Shown here: positions 11,963 through 23,445 of the stretch, piece after piece
How the letters are laid out: the number at the start of each line of letters is the position of its first letter
How positions within the stretch are numbered: the first letter of the stretch is position 1
Source of the DNA: Lycium barbarum
Lineage: Eukaryota > Streptophyta > Magnoliopsida > Solanales > Solanaceae
Length of the DNA: 64,000 nt
NCBI RefSeq assembly: GCF_019175385.1
Contig: NC_083341.1
Coordinates: forward strand, 63,459,800 to 63,523,799
Reading direction: 5' to 3'
Program-made: the position numbers and the translations under genes
The notes under the pieces: generated by a model
Seen by the model: only the letters and a program-made list of their open reading frames with translations
What the model was told of the DNA's origin: nothing
The model's database searches: none

Positions 11963-13577
11963 AGCACGAGCAAAATCATGGTGCCCAACAGAACAAGGAA
12001 TGGTGAACGCCCTAGGATCTCCCTTTTCTGAACAGTTGTAGTTGAAATGATGGAACTCACAGTGTGAGTCAAACTCACGGTTTCATGTTGAACCGTCTTC
12101 TTCTTGGTCAGCAGATCCTTCAAATATTTAGCATAACCGGGCATCTCCTTGACAGCTTCCAAGAAGGGAAAGTTTAGAGATAACTGCTTCAACTGATCAT
12201 AAAACTTTTCTAACTTATCATCTTCCTTCTTCTTTACCAACCTCTGAGGAAAGGGAGGTTTAAATTTGAAAAAGTCCTTTCAAACTTAGATTTATTTGCC
12301 AGAATCTTCTCAAGCATTGATTCAACCTTCGAACTACCTTGCTCTGTTGACTGCCCTTTCGGTGGTATATAAGGATTGGAACTCTTGTTCCCGAAATTGT
12401 TGCTGTTGTTGTAGCTCCCTTGTTTCGCACCACCATAATTATTGTTGTATTTCCCAGAGTTGTTGTATGCACCTTGACCTTGCTGAGGTCTCCATTGATT
12501 CTGATTCTGATAGCCACCTTGGTAATTCTGTCTTTGGTAACCCCCTTGAGAGTTATTGACATAATTAGCATCTTAAACCTGCATAGGTGGCCCATGATGG
12601 AACATACCATCTTGAGTATGGTACATCCCTTTTGGCAAAATTGTATCATCCTCGCAAACATTTACTTTCTTGATCTGGGATTCATCAAACTTCTTCGTTA
12701 GCAAGGAGATATTTGTTGCAAGTTCTGCCAATGTTTGATGGGTGTCTTAATTCTCCTTTACAATATTCTAGATCATAGCACTACCATATGGTACCACATC
12801 AGCATTGTTGGAGTGCCAAGCCTGATTATGAGTCGTCAGCTTGTTAAGTATGTTGGTCACTCGTCGAAAGGTTTTGTTCATGAAACAACCATCAGCTGCA
12901 TTATTATCAACTGACTGTGTCACTGGATCTAGCCCTCGGTAGAACTTTTCCATTAATATGTGTTCCGGAAAACCATGATTCGGGCTCTTCTGCAAATACT
13001 CCTTAAATCTCTCCCAGGATTCTTATAGTTGTTCCCCCGGTCGCTGCTTGAATTCATATATCTTGTCACGAATTTCAGCCTTCTTGCTAGGGGGGTACCA
13101 TTTTGTGAGAAAAGCAGTCACCATCTCTGCCCATGAAGTAATTGAATTTCGGGGCAGCTTCTCAAACCATGTTCTTGCCTCCCCAGTTAAGGAATATTTG
13201 AATAACCTCAACCGAATAGCATCTTGTGGAACGTTGTTCTGGATGTGATTAGCACAAACATCCATAAAATTCTGCAAATGACGTTGAGGGTCATTCTCGG
13301 TAGAGTTCCGAAAGTATCCCTCAAGCTTCAGCAACTGGTATAGAGAGGAATCAATTTTCACGCTAGCAGCTGCAACTCGAGGCTGAACAATAGCAGATGC
13401 ATAGTCCTCTTCTGCAACAAGATCAACGAAAATATTCTCATCATCTGATTCATTCGCCTGATTTTTCAACCGATTCCCCTGGTTGTCAGCACGTCGGTTT
13501 TGCTGATTCTGATTCATGTTCTCCTGGTTTACACAGAGTAGCAAACAAGGTGTGATGGAATAAGCAAAAGACTTCAA
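11963..13577 (-). pseudogene. Athila gag
   Basis: Read on the - strand: MNQNQQNRRADNQ, then the capsid-type region KLEGYFRNSTENDPQRHLQNF, AIRLRLFKYSLTGEARTWFE, SWAEMVTAFLTKWYPPSKKA (13577-13023). A one-codon stop separates a second piece in the same frame (12995-12768, HILMEKFYRGLDPVTQ). After frameshifts come an Asn/Tyr-rich stretch (12661-12260) and LEKFYDQLKQLSLNFPFLEAV (12240-11932). This is the retrotransposon gag family that builds the virus-like particle. No clean CCHC zinc knuckle is seen. Translation probably began near 13520, because the codons before MNQNQQ are weak. Confidence 0.82.
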
Positions 13578-13613
13578 TATAGCAAATACTATTTAGTACT
13601 TTCAAAACCGTAT

Positions 13614-13631
13614 TCCCCGGCAATGGCGCCA
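13614..13631 (-). other. Athila primer-binding site (tRNA-Asp type)
   Basis: TGGCGCCATTGCCGGGGA on the - strand lies five bases inside the LTR end (13637). It is one base from the sequence I recall as the usual Athila PBS complementary to tRNA-Asp, and its place between LTR and gag fixes the element's polarity. Confidence 0.85.
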
Positions 13632-13636
13632 AAATT

Positions 13637-15032
13637 TGATACGCTCAAATTACACCTATTAAGGGTATAACGCGGATGTTGTCAAATATAGTAACCCAAC
13701 AAGGTTGGGGTCGAATCCCACAGGGAATATGGTGTGAAAAGGTTACTAAAGTCGTAGGATGCTAAGCTTAGGTCTAATGTCTTAATCCGATGATTTTGGT
13801 AATAGTTGGTTTTTCTATAACTAATTGCTATCTACTCACTTTGGTGGAAATTTATGATAAAAGAAACTAAGGTTGTGTCCCCGTTAGATAGGGTGTATGA
13901 TCATGGGTATTGCTTTTGATATACTTCTAATGGATCATTGTATGAATGCACTCAATCTCTATATGAATCTCTACTATTTCCTAATAAATAAAGATTATCT
14001 CTTTCTATGATTTTTCCAAATATAAGAAAGTAACTATGAAGAACGATTAATCATGCCAAGTAAATTCTTCTTATTCCTAAGTGAATTTATTAAACAAAGT
14101 TTAAATCTTTGAGTCCTTGTTATTTATTCTTACCAACCCTAATTATTTTTCCAAATAAATCAGGGTTTATGGTTTTAATCAATGTTTGCAACCATTAATT
14201 ATGAATGAAGAATAAATAAAGCCTAATAATCCATTATGTGTATATCAATCACAAAATACCCATCATTGGGTTCACAACCCTACTAAGGGAATTTAGCTAC
14301 TCATTACAAAGAACAAGAAATAAGAAATTGAAGAATTCATAATTGCTTACTTTGGAAGAAAAGAGGAATTGATAATACTTGAATTGATGTTTGAACCTTC
14401 AAAAACTAGAGAGTATTTAATGTTCTAAGTCAAGAGACAAAAATATAATAACTGATAACTATTAATACCCTACAATGACTATTTGTAGGTTCTGAAAACC
14501 TGAAAGTTGCAGATTTGCACTTTGGTCCCCGTCGATACGAAATACGGTCCGTAAAGTGAAATACGGACCGTAAACCAGTTTACGACCAAGTCGTCCTTCC
14601 AGTTTTGAGCAACTTCAATCTCTTGAAATACGGACCGTAAATTGGTTTACGGCCCGTAAACTACCCAGTCGTCTTTCAACTTCCAAAACTCTTACTTTCT
14701 GCCAAATGCTCGAATGGTTAAATACGCTTTGAAATACGGACCGTAAAGTGGAATACGGTCCGTAAAAGTTGTTCGTAAATCACCATGTCCTCAGCCTGCC
14801 TTTCTGGTTCTGTTATTCTTTAATATGCCCATGGAATACGTCCCGTATATTAGAATACGGCCCGTAAACTGAGTTTACGACCATATCTGCACTTTCAACT
14901 GTTTTCATTCCAAATCTGTTCCGTTTCCTGAAAAACACTAAAAACCACGTAAAATCACATAGACTTGCTTAAAAACAAGTAAAACTTATAGCAGAAAAGC
15001 ATCGATTTATGGCGTAAAATCACGCCACATCA
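13637..15032 (-). mobile_element. Athila 5' LTR (complete)
   Basis: On the - strand it runs from TGATGTGGCGTG (15032) to GAGCGTATCA (13637), with TG...CA ends, 1396 bp. The downstream part has the Athila-style sequence around CCAACCTTGTTGGG (13696-13709). The TATA position (14479-14488) reads CTACAAATAG, a one-base change from the left copy. A palindrome array lies upstream of it at 14536-14885. Ogre ORF1 resumes at 15033. Confidence 0.82.
14536..14885. repeat. Array of TACGGACCGTA-type palindromes (right LTR copy)
   Basis: Same array as at 5151-5492 with small differences. Several units here keep the perfect palindrome (TACGGTCCGTA, TACGGACCGTA) where the left copy has changes. Confidence 0.85.
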
Positions 15033-15696
15033 AGAACAAACAGGCAAAGTTGGACATTCACCTTCTCCACATTGAAGGAAGAAAGCATTCAATGGATGTT
15101 CCATGACTTCGTATCTACTGGGGTTGTAGTTAAAGGAAGAAAGTGTCCATTTTTTGCCGCTTATGGGAATTCGAGAGATTCGCGCTTATGCTCCTGCCCA
15201 AGTTCTAAGATAATTTAGGAGAGTCCAAGTCGTACCCTAGATCGGAGGCATGGGAGATTTCATCATTGACTACGACATTGACAGACCACCAAGAGCTTTG
15301 GATTGTGTCCGAGAATGGAAGGGTTGCATGATTTGGGGTCCCGACACTTTAGCCGAAGATAGGATTCGTCCGGGTTGTGTTGTAGAATATAAAGATTTGT
15401 TGAGGGCCGACTTGCATGGCACACTTCCTCTTAGGTCTATTCTCTATAGTTGTGTCCAATACAAGGATTCGCAAGCCGAGTTCCGAGCCTGTTTGATTCA
15501 AAGGAGAGTTGACGATAGAGATGCCAAGTATTTAGAGAAAATTGAGCATGATAAGGCTGTCATAGAAAGTCTGAGGAATGAGTTGGAGATTACCAATGAT
15601 TGTTTGGTTGAACTAGATGATCGGATGAAGAAGATTTTAGATGATTTCTCTCCACTGACCTTCACACAAAAAGGGTTTCTTATGGAAGCTACTTAG
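15033..15696 (+). pseudogene. Ogre ORF1, middle part
   Basis: From 15250 an open stretch of 148 codons gives RPPRALDCVREWKGC, VVEYKDLLRADLHGT, then a charged helical segment DDRDAKYLEKIEHDKAVIES rich in Lys/Glu heptads (likely coiled coil). Upstream (15033-15249) the same protein is visible only in pieces (YAPAQVL) with stops. It continues ORF1 from before the Athila insertion. ORF1 proteins of Ogre elements have no established biochemical role, so only the position between PBS and gag supports the call. Confidence 0.55.
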
Positions 15697-16094
15697 ACGT
15701 TAGTCCATCTTCATATCGAGACTACCCTCCGGAAAGCAAAGTAAGCCAAGACTGATAGGGATTGGGCTTCATCATCCATTACTGAAGGACATTTCTGCTG
15801 ATTTATTTTTATGCACTGTCATTATTTTATCTTTTGTAGCCCTACGGGGAAGAATATTATTACTAATGATTGTGGGGCAATAGTTTAATTCAAATGGCAC
15901 ATTTATCTTTTAAACGTGTAGCACGTTTAAGAACGCGTGTAGTATAATCTTATGAACTACTTTGTGTGACTTTATTTGCTTCCATATGTTTCGTTTAAAT
16001 GCTCAATTGGTCTTGAATACTGTCCACTCACCCAAAGAAAAACAATGAACAAAAATACCCACACTAAGCCTAACGATTTTCTCAGAATCTGAAA
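15697..16094 (+). other. Non-coding gap in the Ogre leader, with a 9-bp hairpin
   Basis: No coding sequence is recognisable. A perfect hairpin TTAAACGTG, TAG, CACGTTTAA lies at 15910-15930. This could be a spacer between ORF1 segments or a decayed intron; nothing else is visible. Confidence 0.5.
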
Positions 16095-16472
16095 ATGAAC
16101 AACAAGACTGCGCCTGAGCTCGAGGTCATGAAGAAGAATGAGGTTTCACTGCGATGGAAGATTCAAGATCTCGAGAAGCAGAACCGGATAGTAAAGGCCA
16201 GGATTAAAGAGGCAGATGAATTATTGGATTCGGCTGAAAGCTCACCTGAAAAACCTATCGAAGCTCAAGGAGAAAATATCCTTGACAGGGGAAAAGGGAT
16301 TCTTCCTGTGTACATCCTGATAATGGTAGAGTCCGAGGAAGAAGAAATGGAGTCGAACCCACAAGAGCCCACATGGACGTCAAAGGGAGCTGCCTTCGCT
16401 GCACCCTCAAGCATAAAAAGGGAAGAAACCTTTGTTGTGCTATCAAGCCCTAGGGAAGAGCCCATAAAATAA
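16095..16472 (+). pseudogene. Ogre ORF1/pre-gag coiled-coil and acidic segment
   Basis: The 125-codon frame begins with a helical Lys/Glu-rich part (KIQDLEKQNRIVKARIKEAD) suited to a coiled coil, then an acidic stretch (VESEEEEMESNPQEP). I do not recognise a named domain. It stands between ORF1 and the zinc-motif region and ends in a stop at 16470-16472, close to the next coding-like stretch. It could be the C-terminal region of ORF1. Confidence 0.45.
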
Positions 16473-17084
16473 ATGGAGTATGCTCGGCCAGTTTCACCCG
16501 AATGCTGGGCTATTGCGGTCAAAGCATTGGATTGTCCGTACCGAGTCTCGCCTCAGCAGGTTACAAATGAGGAGATGATGATCAAGTTATGAAGCAATGG
16601 AATAATCAGTGTCTGCTTCGATTGGTTGTCTCCTTGGTCGCTGGTCTTCGCACATAAGAGATGCCCTTATCACCAAGATCAGGCAAGGCATGCTCTCACT
16701 GAATGCTTAGCTTTCAAAAGGAGACTCATCAGGTTGATAGATGAGAAAAGCATCACCAAGATGTGGGGCCCACATTCACTATTGGTCCATGACAACATCA
16801 TCCCAACTGAAGAGATTACCCGAAACACTCGTATTTGGCATTACAACTTCACGGTATTCAGAGACTCTTATGCCAGCATCTTCTAAAAATTGGTCAGTAT
16901 TGGGAAGATTAGCCCCATCAGAACCAGAAGGGCCCAAATCGAAGGAGTTGGTCGCCGCAAAATGTGTTTGTATCATTCTGGAGCTTTAGGGCATGACATA
17001 GAAGAATACGATGCATTCAATTTTGAGTTAGAAAATTTGATCCACAAGGGTGATTTTTGGTTGGTGCTCCCTTCTCACTATTAG
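16473..17084 (+). pseudogene. Ogre segment with two CxxH-type zinc motifs
   Basis: Two motifs of the form Cys-x2-His-x5-His-x4-Cys are seen: CPYHQDQARHALTEC at 16662-16706 (intact) and CLYHSGALGHDIEEY at 16963-17007 (last Cys replaced by Tyr). A third related copy stands at the end of gag (28253-28297, all but one ligand lost). In Tat elements this motif type normally closes the Gag protein, so its duplication upstream of gag is odd. Frames change between the two motifs and stops occur. Nucleic-acid binding is inferred from the motif only. Confidence 0.5.
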
Positions 17085-17636
17085 GATTTGGGAGCCTTAG
17101 GGCCGGGAAAGGTTGAATGGATAAACAACCTATATTGACCTCAAAAGAACGTCCGCCTTTGGGTAGTTTTAGAGGATCCCCATTTTTTGTATTTAACATA
17201 GATTTGTCCCCCCCTCCCCCTCCACCCCCCCCCCCCCTCATTTTTTGTAAACGGAACTGTGCCGACCTGATGTCCCAAGAAGGGATACATAGGAAGCCTC
17301 TATCAGGCCTGGTCACGGGTAGGCTTAAATTTATTTTTATGTAAATCGAACGACGGAAGGGCCTGACTTCCCGCGGAGGGATACGTAGGCAGTCTACGTA
17401 AGACTCGGTCCCTATATATTATAAATATTATATCCCCCTCACTCAAACAAAGCCCAAGTACCCCAAACCCGATCTAAGAGATCATTTGAAAATTTACATC
17501 TAACATATGACCATTTATGTGATAAACGTTAAACCGCCATTTATATGTGATATCTTGCTTTTCTTTTCTTTATTCTGACGAGACTAACTCTGTTTGCTCT
17601 TGACTTATTCTTTTCTTATAGAAGGAAAGCTGATTC
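17085..17636 (+). other. Non-coding region before Ogre gag with C-tract and two structured motif copies
   Basis: A C-rich tract (17210-17237, including a run of 13 C) is followed by copies 1 and 2 of the ~65-base GGATACGTAGGCAG motif (17254-17314 and 17348-17410). Both have complementary arms just after the GGATAC box. No coding sequence is recognisable. Confidence 0.55.
17254..17410 (+). repeat. Ogre GGATACGTAGG motif, copies 1 and 2
   Basis: Both copies have GAAC at the 5' end, a CCTGA block, GGATACNTAGG, a small inverted repeat and then GGTC. Arms: GCCT/AGGC (17296-17299, 17305-17308) and AGTCT/AGACT (17391-17395, 17401-17405), each with a 5-base loop. Confidence 0.65.
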
Positions 17637-18563
17637 GTGTTCACATTGGCATATTTCACAAGGTCTAAAGTTGCAATAGCATCCTTATCCCTACAAGATA
17701 AAGGAAAAGAGAAAATGATTGGTACTTCGGAGAACGAAACTACCCCTACTGATATCGCTCTTAGAGAATCGCCTCTGCGAGAGCTGCTCGAGTCTTCGCC
17801 TACTGAAGACGTCATGAAATGATATTTGAAAAATTCGCGCATCATCAAAAGAATAGCGCAAAACAAAGCAGCTAATGCTGCCCGAGAGGCCCCTACTGAA
17901 GAAGAAAGGCCCCCACCATTTTTTCCATCTCTGAGTTCACTATTACCAGATCATTTCCCCACTAGGTCTGTTGTAACCACCATGCCATTTACCTTGATTG
18001 ATGGGCACATTGGTGCCTCAAGCCACATCTCACCACCACTTAACACCAACCAAATTCCCGGGACTGCCCACTCTACCCCCTCTTACCCAGCACCACAAAA
18101 TACCACACTGGCATCACTATACAACCAAGCATCACCCCACTACCTACCGATAAAAGCACCCCTATTACCCAAATTCACCCAGCTGTTCCTTTCCACATGC
18201 CTGTCATGCCAGATACCTTCTCACCCGATCAAGAAATTGACCATTATGAGGAGATAGAAAAGGCATGGAACGCCGAACAAGAAAAACAGGAAGAAAGGCT
18301 TGAGCGGAAGATGACCGTAATGTTGGAACGATCTATGAGGACTACCCTTACTGGCACAGGTCTAAGCTATGACGATTTGTTCATGCATCCCAATTTAGAT
18401 TTACTCGAAGGTTGCAAAGTACCCCGATTCGAATTATTTAATGGGACAGGCAATCCTAAAGTGCACCTGCGGGCCTACTGCTACCAATAGGTCAGTGTTC
18501 GAGACAATCAAGCGCTCATCATGAGGTTGTTCAGCCAGAGTTTGACAGGAGAAGCCTCGGAAT
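17637..18563 (+). pseudogene. Ogre gag, 5' part (split by a nested element)
   Basis: Frames give a Pro-rich linker, then DHYEEIEKAWNAEQEKQEERL, LLEGCKVPRFELFNGTGNPK and, after a TAG at 18488, LIMRLFSQSLTGEAS. This is the capsid-type gag domain of Tat elements, up to the conserved SLTGEA block. At 18563 it is cut by an LTR element whose target duplication GGAAT lies inside the Glu-Trp codons, and the frame resumes exactly at 27378. Frame changes near 17822 and 18200 and the TAG show decay before or after insertion. Confidence 0.82.
18559..18563 (+). repeat. Target-site duplication GGAAT (left)
   Basis: GGAAT immediately before the 5' LTR is repeated exactly at 27373-27377 after the 3' LTR. 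A 5-bp duplication is standard for Ty3/gypsy integrases. Confidence 0.93.
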
Positions 18564-21500
18564 TGTTATATCCCGCATTTTCGTGCAATCGAATAATTCA
18601 AGACAATCGTGGGAAGACGACAAGCAAGGCCACATTTTATTTTGTTTGGCACATGAGTTGCCTATGAAAAGTCTAGAAGTGGAAATATGGAGAAAGATGA
18701 AGGGCAAATTTGGAAGTTGGAAAAATGTTTCATAAATTATTAGAACTAGCCAAGAATACAAAGTGGGCTAGAAATATTTTTTTTAAGTAAAAGAGAGGCC
18801 CAACCGGCCATGCTTATGGGCTAGGCCCAAAGTGAATTGTATTGTGTGAATTAAATAGATGACTAAGTCATCTTTATCACATAGTTGTCTAGAAACTTCA
18901 AGAAAACCAAAGAAAGAAAAGAAGGAGAAAACCTTGGAGGCCTTTCGGCCAAGAGTAGAAATTCCAAGGAAATTTGATTAAAATTCTCTTAAAAATCATT
19001 TCCTACCAAGAAAAGGGTGCTTAGCAAGGTAGAGTTGTTGTTGGAGCAAGAAAGATTCAAAATCATACAAGTTGCCAAGAGATAGGCAAGTGAGGAGTTG
19101 AAGAAGAAAGGTAAATTTCAATCTTGTTTTATGTGTTATACATGGTTTATATGTGTTGTAGTATGCTAAAATGAATGAAATTCATGAAGGAGAGGAATAT
19201 AGTATATGGTCGTGTATATATATATGTGTAGGAGTCATGCTTCAATTATTTTAATTAATGTTTGGTTGTTATTGTTGTGAATGATATGTGGAAAATGGAA
19301 GTTGAATGAGTTTGGAGAGATTGTAGTGGTGTATGCATGTTGGAGCCGTGTATATGGCATATGTAGTCGTGTATATGCGTTGAATTGTTGAAGAATAATG
19401 AGCAAGTTATATTTAGTGTTTTAGTTGTTGTGTTGTAGATTGCATATTGCAAGTAAAGACTTGATAAGTTTGGTAAAGTATTGGTAATTGGAAGATTATG
19501 TATATTGAAGAATAATGTTCTTGCATGGATAGTATGTAATGATATTGGTATGATGTCGTTGGAATATATACTATAAGGTTGTTATCGTGTTCATTGAAGT
19601 CGGAAGGTTTGAAGAAAGTAATAAATTGAAATCATGCATCTTGGATGAAATATGTGAATTGCTAGTGCGATTGTTGATTATGTTAATAGTTTGGCCGGGT
19701 TTTAATTCCCGGATTGTGTTGGTTGAGAATTTGTCTATGTTGAATGTTGAGGATGGTGTATGTACAGAGGAAATGCTGCCGAAATTTCGGTAGCCAAGTG
19801 TTTCCTTAAGATTCTAACTCTAAGTATGCTAATAAGAGTTTTGGTAACTATGACCAAATTGCAGATTTTGACGAGATTGCGACGTGAATTTGGAATAGCA
19901 AAAAGGAGCGGAAGAGGTATGTAAGGCTTCACCCTTCTTTCTATGGCATGTCTTAGCAGAAATAAGTTGGGTACGAGCCTCGGGGACAACTCTATTCCCC
20001 GGAATCCGCACCTAAAGTTTTCTACCTTTTGTTCAATAGAATTGAACCAGAAAGTGTGCCAATGGTCGGAAACACCTCCTAGACCCCTATAACTTGCATA
20101 AATGGGACCCGATTACCCTAGAACCCTCACAAGTAATGACACGACATGTAACATATGCAACTAGTACACGCTACCTCATCCGGCCCGAGGTGGGCCCGTT
20201 ACTCTCGGATTTTCCTATAGCCTTGGTTGACTTACTTGAAGTAAATCCAAGGGGGCCTTTTGATCCCGACCTCATTACCGAATGATAAGTACTATAACTA
20301 CTCTAACGAGAATGTTTCTATGGGGATAATGATAATGACAATGTTAGACAAGAGAATGTACCTATGACAAGTACGACCGGAACGATTCTACGACTTAGAT
20401 TTTTAAGCTAAGGGTCCAATGTGAATATGAAATTGATAAGCTAATTTTGAATCGTATTTATATTCCCTAGCTATAACTTTATTTTCTAAGACTCCAAAGC
20501 CTATGACTGTCATCTATGATGCCCACGATTTCATTCTACGGTTACTGTAATACTACTCTCCGTTGATAGTCTCGCCTTAAAATACTCATCCCTTCAAGGT
20601 GAGACAAAGTGATCACAAGTACTCCATAATGTAATCGGAGGCTACCGACTTTACGTCACTCCGATAGGCGTAACTTTCCTTGGACTCCCGTGCATGCTAG
20701 TTATGTGCTACAAGTAAATGTGTATGGGTTTGTATATATATAAGGTAAGTACTTGTATATGGGGCATGTGTATGTATAAGAGAGAAGTAAATGCACATGT
20801 ATATGTATATGGGGGAAAGGGGAAGGGCCACTGTTATATTACCACCTGATTCAGCTGGATTCCATCCTGGACGCGGGATGCCCGGACGCGGGATATGGGA
20901 GAGCCGTACGCGGCGTCTGTATATATATAATGTATGATATATATATATATATATATGATGTAATGTGTTGGGACACCGTTGGGGAGGGGGGTTGGGAGAG
21001 CCGATGTATTCGGCGTCTGTATATGTGAATAAAGATACTGTTTACTGAAATGTACTGTTTTCTGTACACGAGAATAAGTAATATATAAATGTTAATTCCT
21101 ATGCCTATGAAAAGAAACGTTTCAAAGGTGAAAAGACAAGCCTACATGACAGCCGACCTGAAAAGGGGCCTTCCCACGTACAGGTTACTTTCCTGCCTCG
21201 TTATATGTCCTATGACTCCATGATATTGTTAATCGTACTCTAGGTTACTGTTTATATTATCTTTTATGCCTTACATACTCGGTACACTATTCGTACTGAC
21301 GTCCCTTCTTGTGGACGCTGCGTTTCATGCCGCGCAGGTCAGCAGACTAGTGGACGTGATTCTTAGGAGCTCTACCAGCGGTACTCTACAGTGCTCCAGT
21401 TGTTCCGGAGCCTCACTCCCGCGGTACTATTTTGTGTGTATGTATATTCGGTCACGACAGTATTCGGCCCTTTCTATGTATAAGTGTACTATGTCTAGAG

Positions 21501-21743
21501 GCTCGTAGACAGATATGTATAGTCAGTCAGGTACAGATATATGTATGGTGTCTCGGCATGATTGTTGTATAAACTAACAACGAAGTTTACTAGTTTATGT
21601 TCAGAATGACGCTGCTAATGTTAATGTTAAAAACAAAATGGCTCTGTTTACACGGCTTGCTAAGAGGTAAAGGTAATATGATAGATAAGAGGGCTCGGTA
21701 CAAGTACCGGGTACTCGTCACGGCCCCTAGTCGGGTCGTGACA
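18564..21743 (+). mobile_element. 5' LTR of the gag-only element
   Basis: 3180 bp from TGTTATATCCCGC to GGGTCGTGACA. It is nearly identical to 24168-27372. The main difference is an AT run of 20 bases here (20937-20956) against 46 in the 3' LTR. It shares two blocks (about 20590-20670 and 21260-21440) with the other LTRs of the window, though upstream parts are unrelated. It contains the palindrome GATGACTAAGTCATC at 18858-18872. Confidence 0.92.
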
Positions 21744-21747
21744 GAAG

Positions 21748-21759
21748 TGGTATCAGAGC
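21748..21759 (+). other. Primer-binding site, initiator tRNA-Met
   Basis: TGGTATCAGAGC begins four bases after the LTR end and is the standard plant iMet primer-binding sequence. Confidence 0.92.
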
Positions 21760-21957
21760 AGTTCGGTCCTAGGGGTTTGTCTACGAGCCGTGTCTAGTAG
21801 AGTCTTGTCTATGGGTATGTAGCGCGCCATACTTATAGACAGAAGGCTACAGGGCATTCAGGAAATGTGACCTTCTTTGCATTCTGAGATCGTGCGATAG
21901 AGCTATGCTATCAGGCTTCCATATTTCTTTTCCTAAACCTATGTTATGGTTTCAGTA

Positions 21958-23445
21958 ATGCCGCCAAAGAAGAAAGCTAGGGCAGCCCAGAAGGGCTAGA
22001 CGGTGGCTGGGAGAAGAGTCGAAGGGGAGCTAGAAGAAGGAGAATCTCATAATGAAGCTCCCCCTCAGACTTTTCCTGCTCCCCCTGCACCAGCAGAGCA
22101 GGAAAGCGTTCCAGCTCCAGCCCCCGCACCTCCAGTCCCACCGCCAGCAGCTCCGAGCCAGCAGATGGCAGAGGCCATCCAGTTATTGACCCAGTTAGTT
22201 GCCGCAAAGGCTCAGCAGCAAGATGTAGACTTGGCAGACAGGGTGGTAAGTGCAAGAGCCCGTGACTTTATTACCCTGAAGCCGCCAGAGTTTTATGGGT
22301 CAAAACCAGAGGAAGACCCGCAGAGCTTTATAGATGAGATGCTGAGGACTCTGAGGATTATACATGCTTCAGATACCGAATCCGTAGAGTTGGCTTCATA
22401 CAGGCTGCGGGATGTGGCAGTTCTGTGGTACAGTAGTTGGATATCATCGAAGGGAGCAAATGCACCCCCTCCGGTTTGGCAGGAGTTCACTGAGGCGTTC
22501 CTGCGACATTTCCTACCGCCAGAGGTTCGACGGGCTCGAGCCGATATGTTCTTGAACCTGAGACGGGGAAATATGAGCGTCCGAGAATACAGCCTCCATT
22601 TTAACTCGTTAGCCAGGTATGCCCCAGCCATGATAGCTGATAGGGGAGATCATGTGCACCGATATATGAGTGGGCTAGGGCCACATTTGGTTAAGGAATG
22701 CTTGACGGCTTTACTCCAGGACGGGATGACTATTACCCGCATCTAGGCCCACGCCCAAAATCTGGAAGAACAGTACCAGTCACGGAGAGAGGAGTGTTAT
22801 CCAGATAGGGGTCCCAGAAAAAGGGGCAGATCTTCTGGGGCTAGAAGCGAGTATAGAGGGGGGCAGGCACAAGAGCAGTCCAGGCATTCAAGCCAATCAG
22901 TGGCCAGTGCACCACCTCGATTTGCGGATAGAAGATTTGACCGCTCCGCCTATTCGGGACCGGATCAGGGTACTAGAGCTTCAGGATCCCAGTACAGAGC
23001 TGATTTTAGCGGGACGGGGCTTCCCCCACCACGATGTGCTCGGTGTGGCAAGCCACACTCTGGGCAGTGCTACCTAGACACCGACGATTGTTTTGCCTGT
23101 GGTCGAACTGACCATTTTGTACGTGATTGCCCACTAAAGGATGAAGGAGGCCGAACTCAGCCAGCCGGATCAGCGATCGGTTCATCGTCGACCGTGCGCC
23201 CTCGTGGACAGACTTCTCAGGCCCCAGCGGGCCGCGGCCGAGGTAGAGGAGGGGCACCTAGTTCAGCCGGTCCTCCGCACCGCCTATATGCACTGACAGG
23301 ACGACAGGACCCTGAGCCTCCCGCAGACGCGGCCACAGGTACTTTTTCGGCATTTTCTATGACATGTGTATTAGTTGATTCGGATTCTATCTTATCCTAC
23401 ACTGCTCTTTGTATTGCCGAACATACTAAGAATTCGGAAAATTAG
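21958..23445 (+). pseudogene. gag of the gag-only element, ending in a protease remnant
   Basis: ATG at 21958 opens MPPKKKARAAQKG, then a TAG (21997). The same frame continues through a Pro-rich segment, the retrotransposon gag domain (LKPPEFYGSKPEEDPQSFID, LASYRLRDVAVLWYSSW, FLRHFLPPEVRRARADMF, MSVREYSLHFNSLARYAP), a second TAG (22744), a Gln/Arg-rich linker and a zinc knuckle CFACGRTDHFVRDC (23089-23130). It ends with a short piece of protease where the catalytic block reads LVDSDSILSY. All 496 codons are in one frame with no frameshift, so only two nonsense codons separate it from an intact Gag. It would form particles and bind RNA. The protease motif lacks the usual D-S/T-G, and the frame closes soon after. 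Confidence 0.88.

Larger units (their letters stand above)
5933..15032 (-). mobile_element. Athila-lineage Ty3/gypsy retrotransposon (5' LTR, gag-pol, 3' ORF; 3' end lost)
   Basis: Read on the - strand: LTR 15032-13637, PBS 13631-13614, gag, protease, RT, RNase H and integrase, then a long 3' region with an additional ORF cut off at 5933. The PBS TGGCGCCATTGCCGGGGA has the tRNA-Asp form typical of Athila, and the integrase and gag fit that lineage. PPT and normal 3' LTR are missing, replaced by the duplicated junction at 4858-5932. Stops are spread through pol, so it is inactive. Confidence 0.85.

Noticed and set aside
17210..17237. Functional C-rich i-motif or promoter
   Set aside because: The C run is a simple tract next to a repeat motif; no TATA box or gene start nearby supports regulation.
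22293..22631. 112-codon - strand frame inside the gag-only element
   Set aside because: Antisense shadow of the gag domain.
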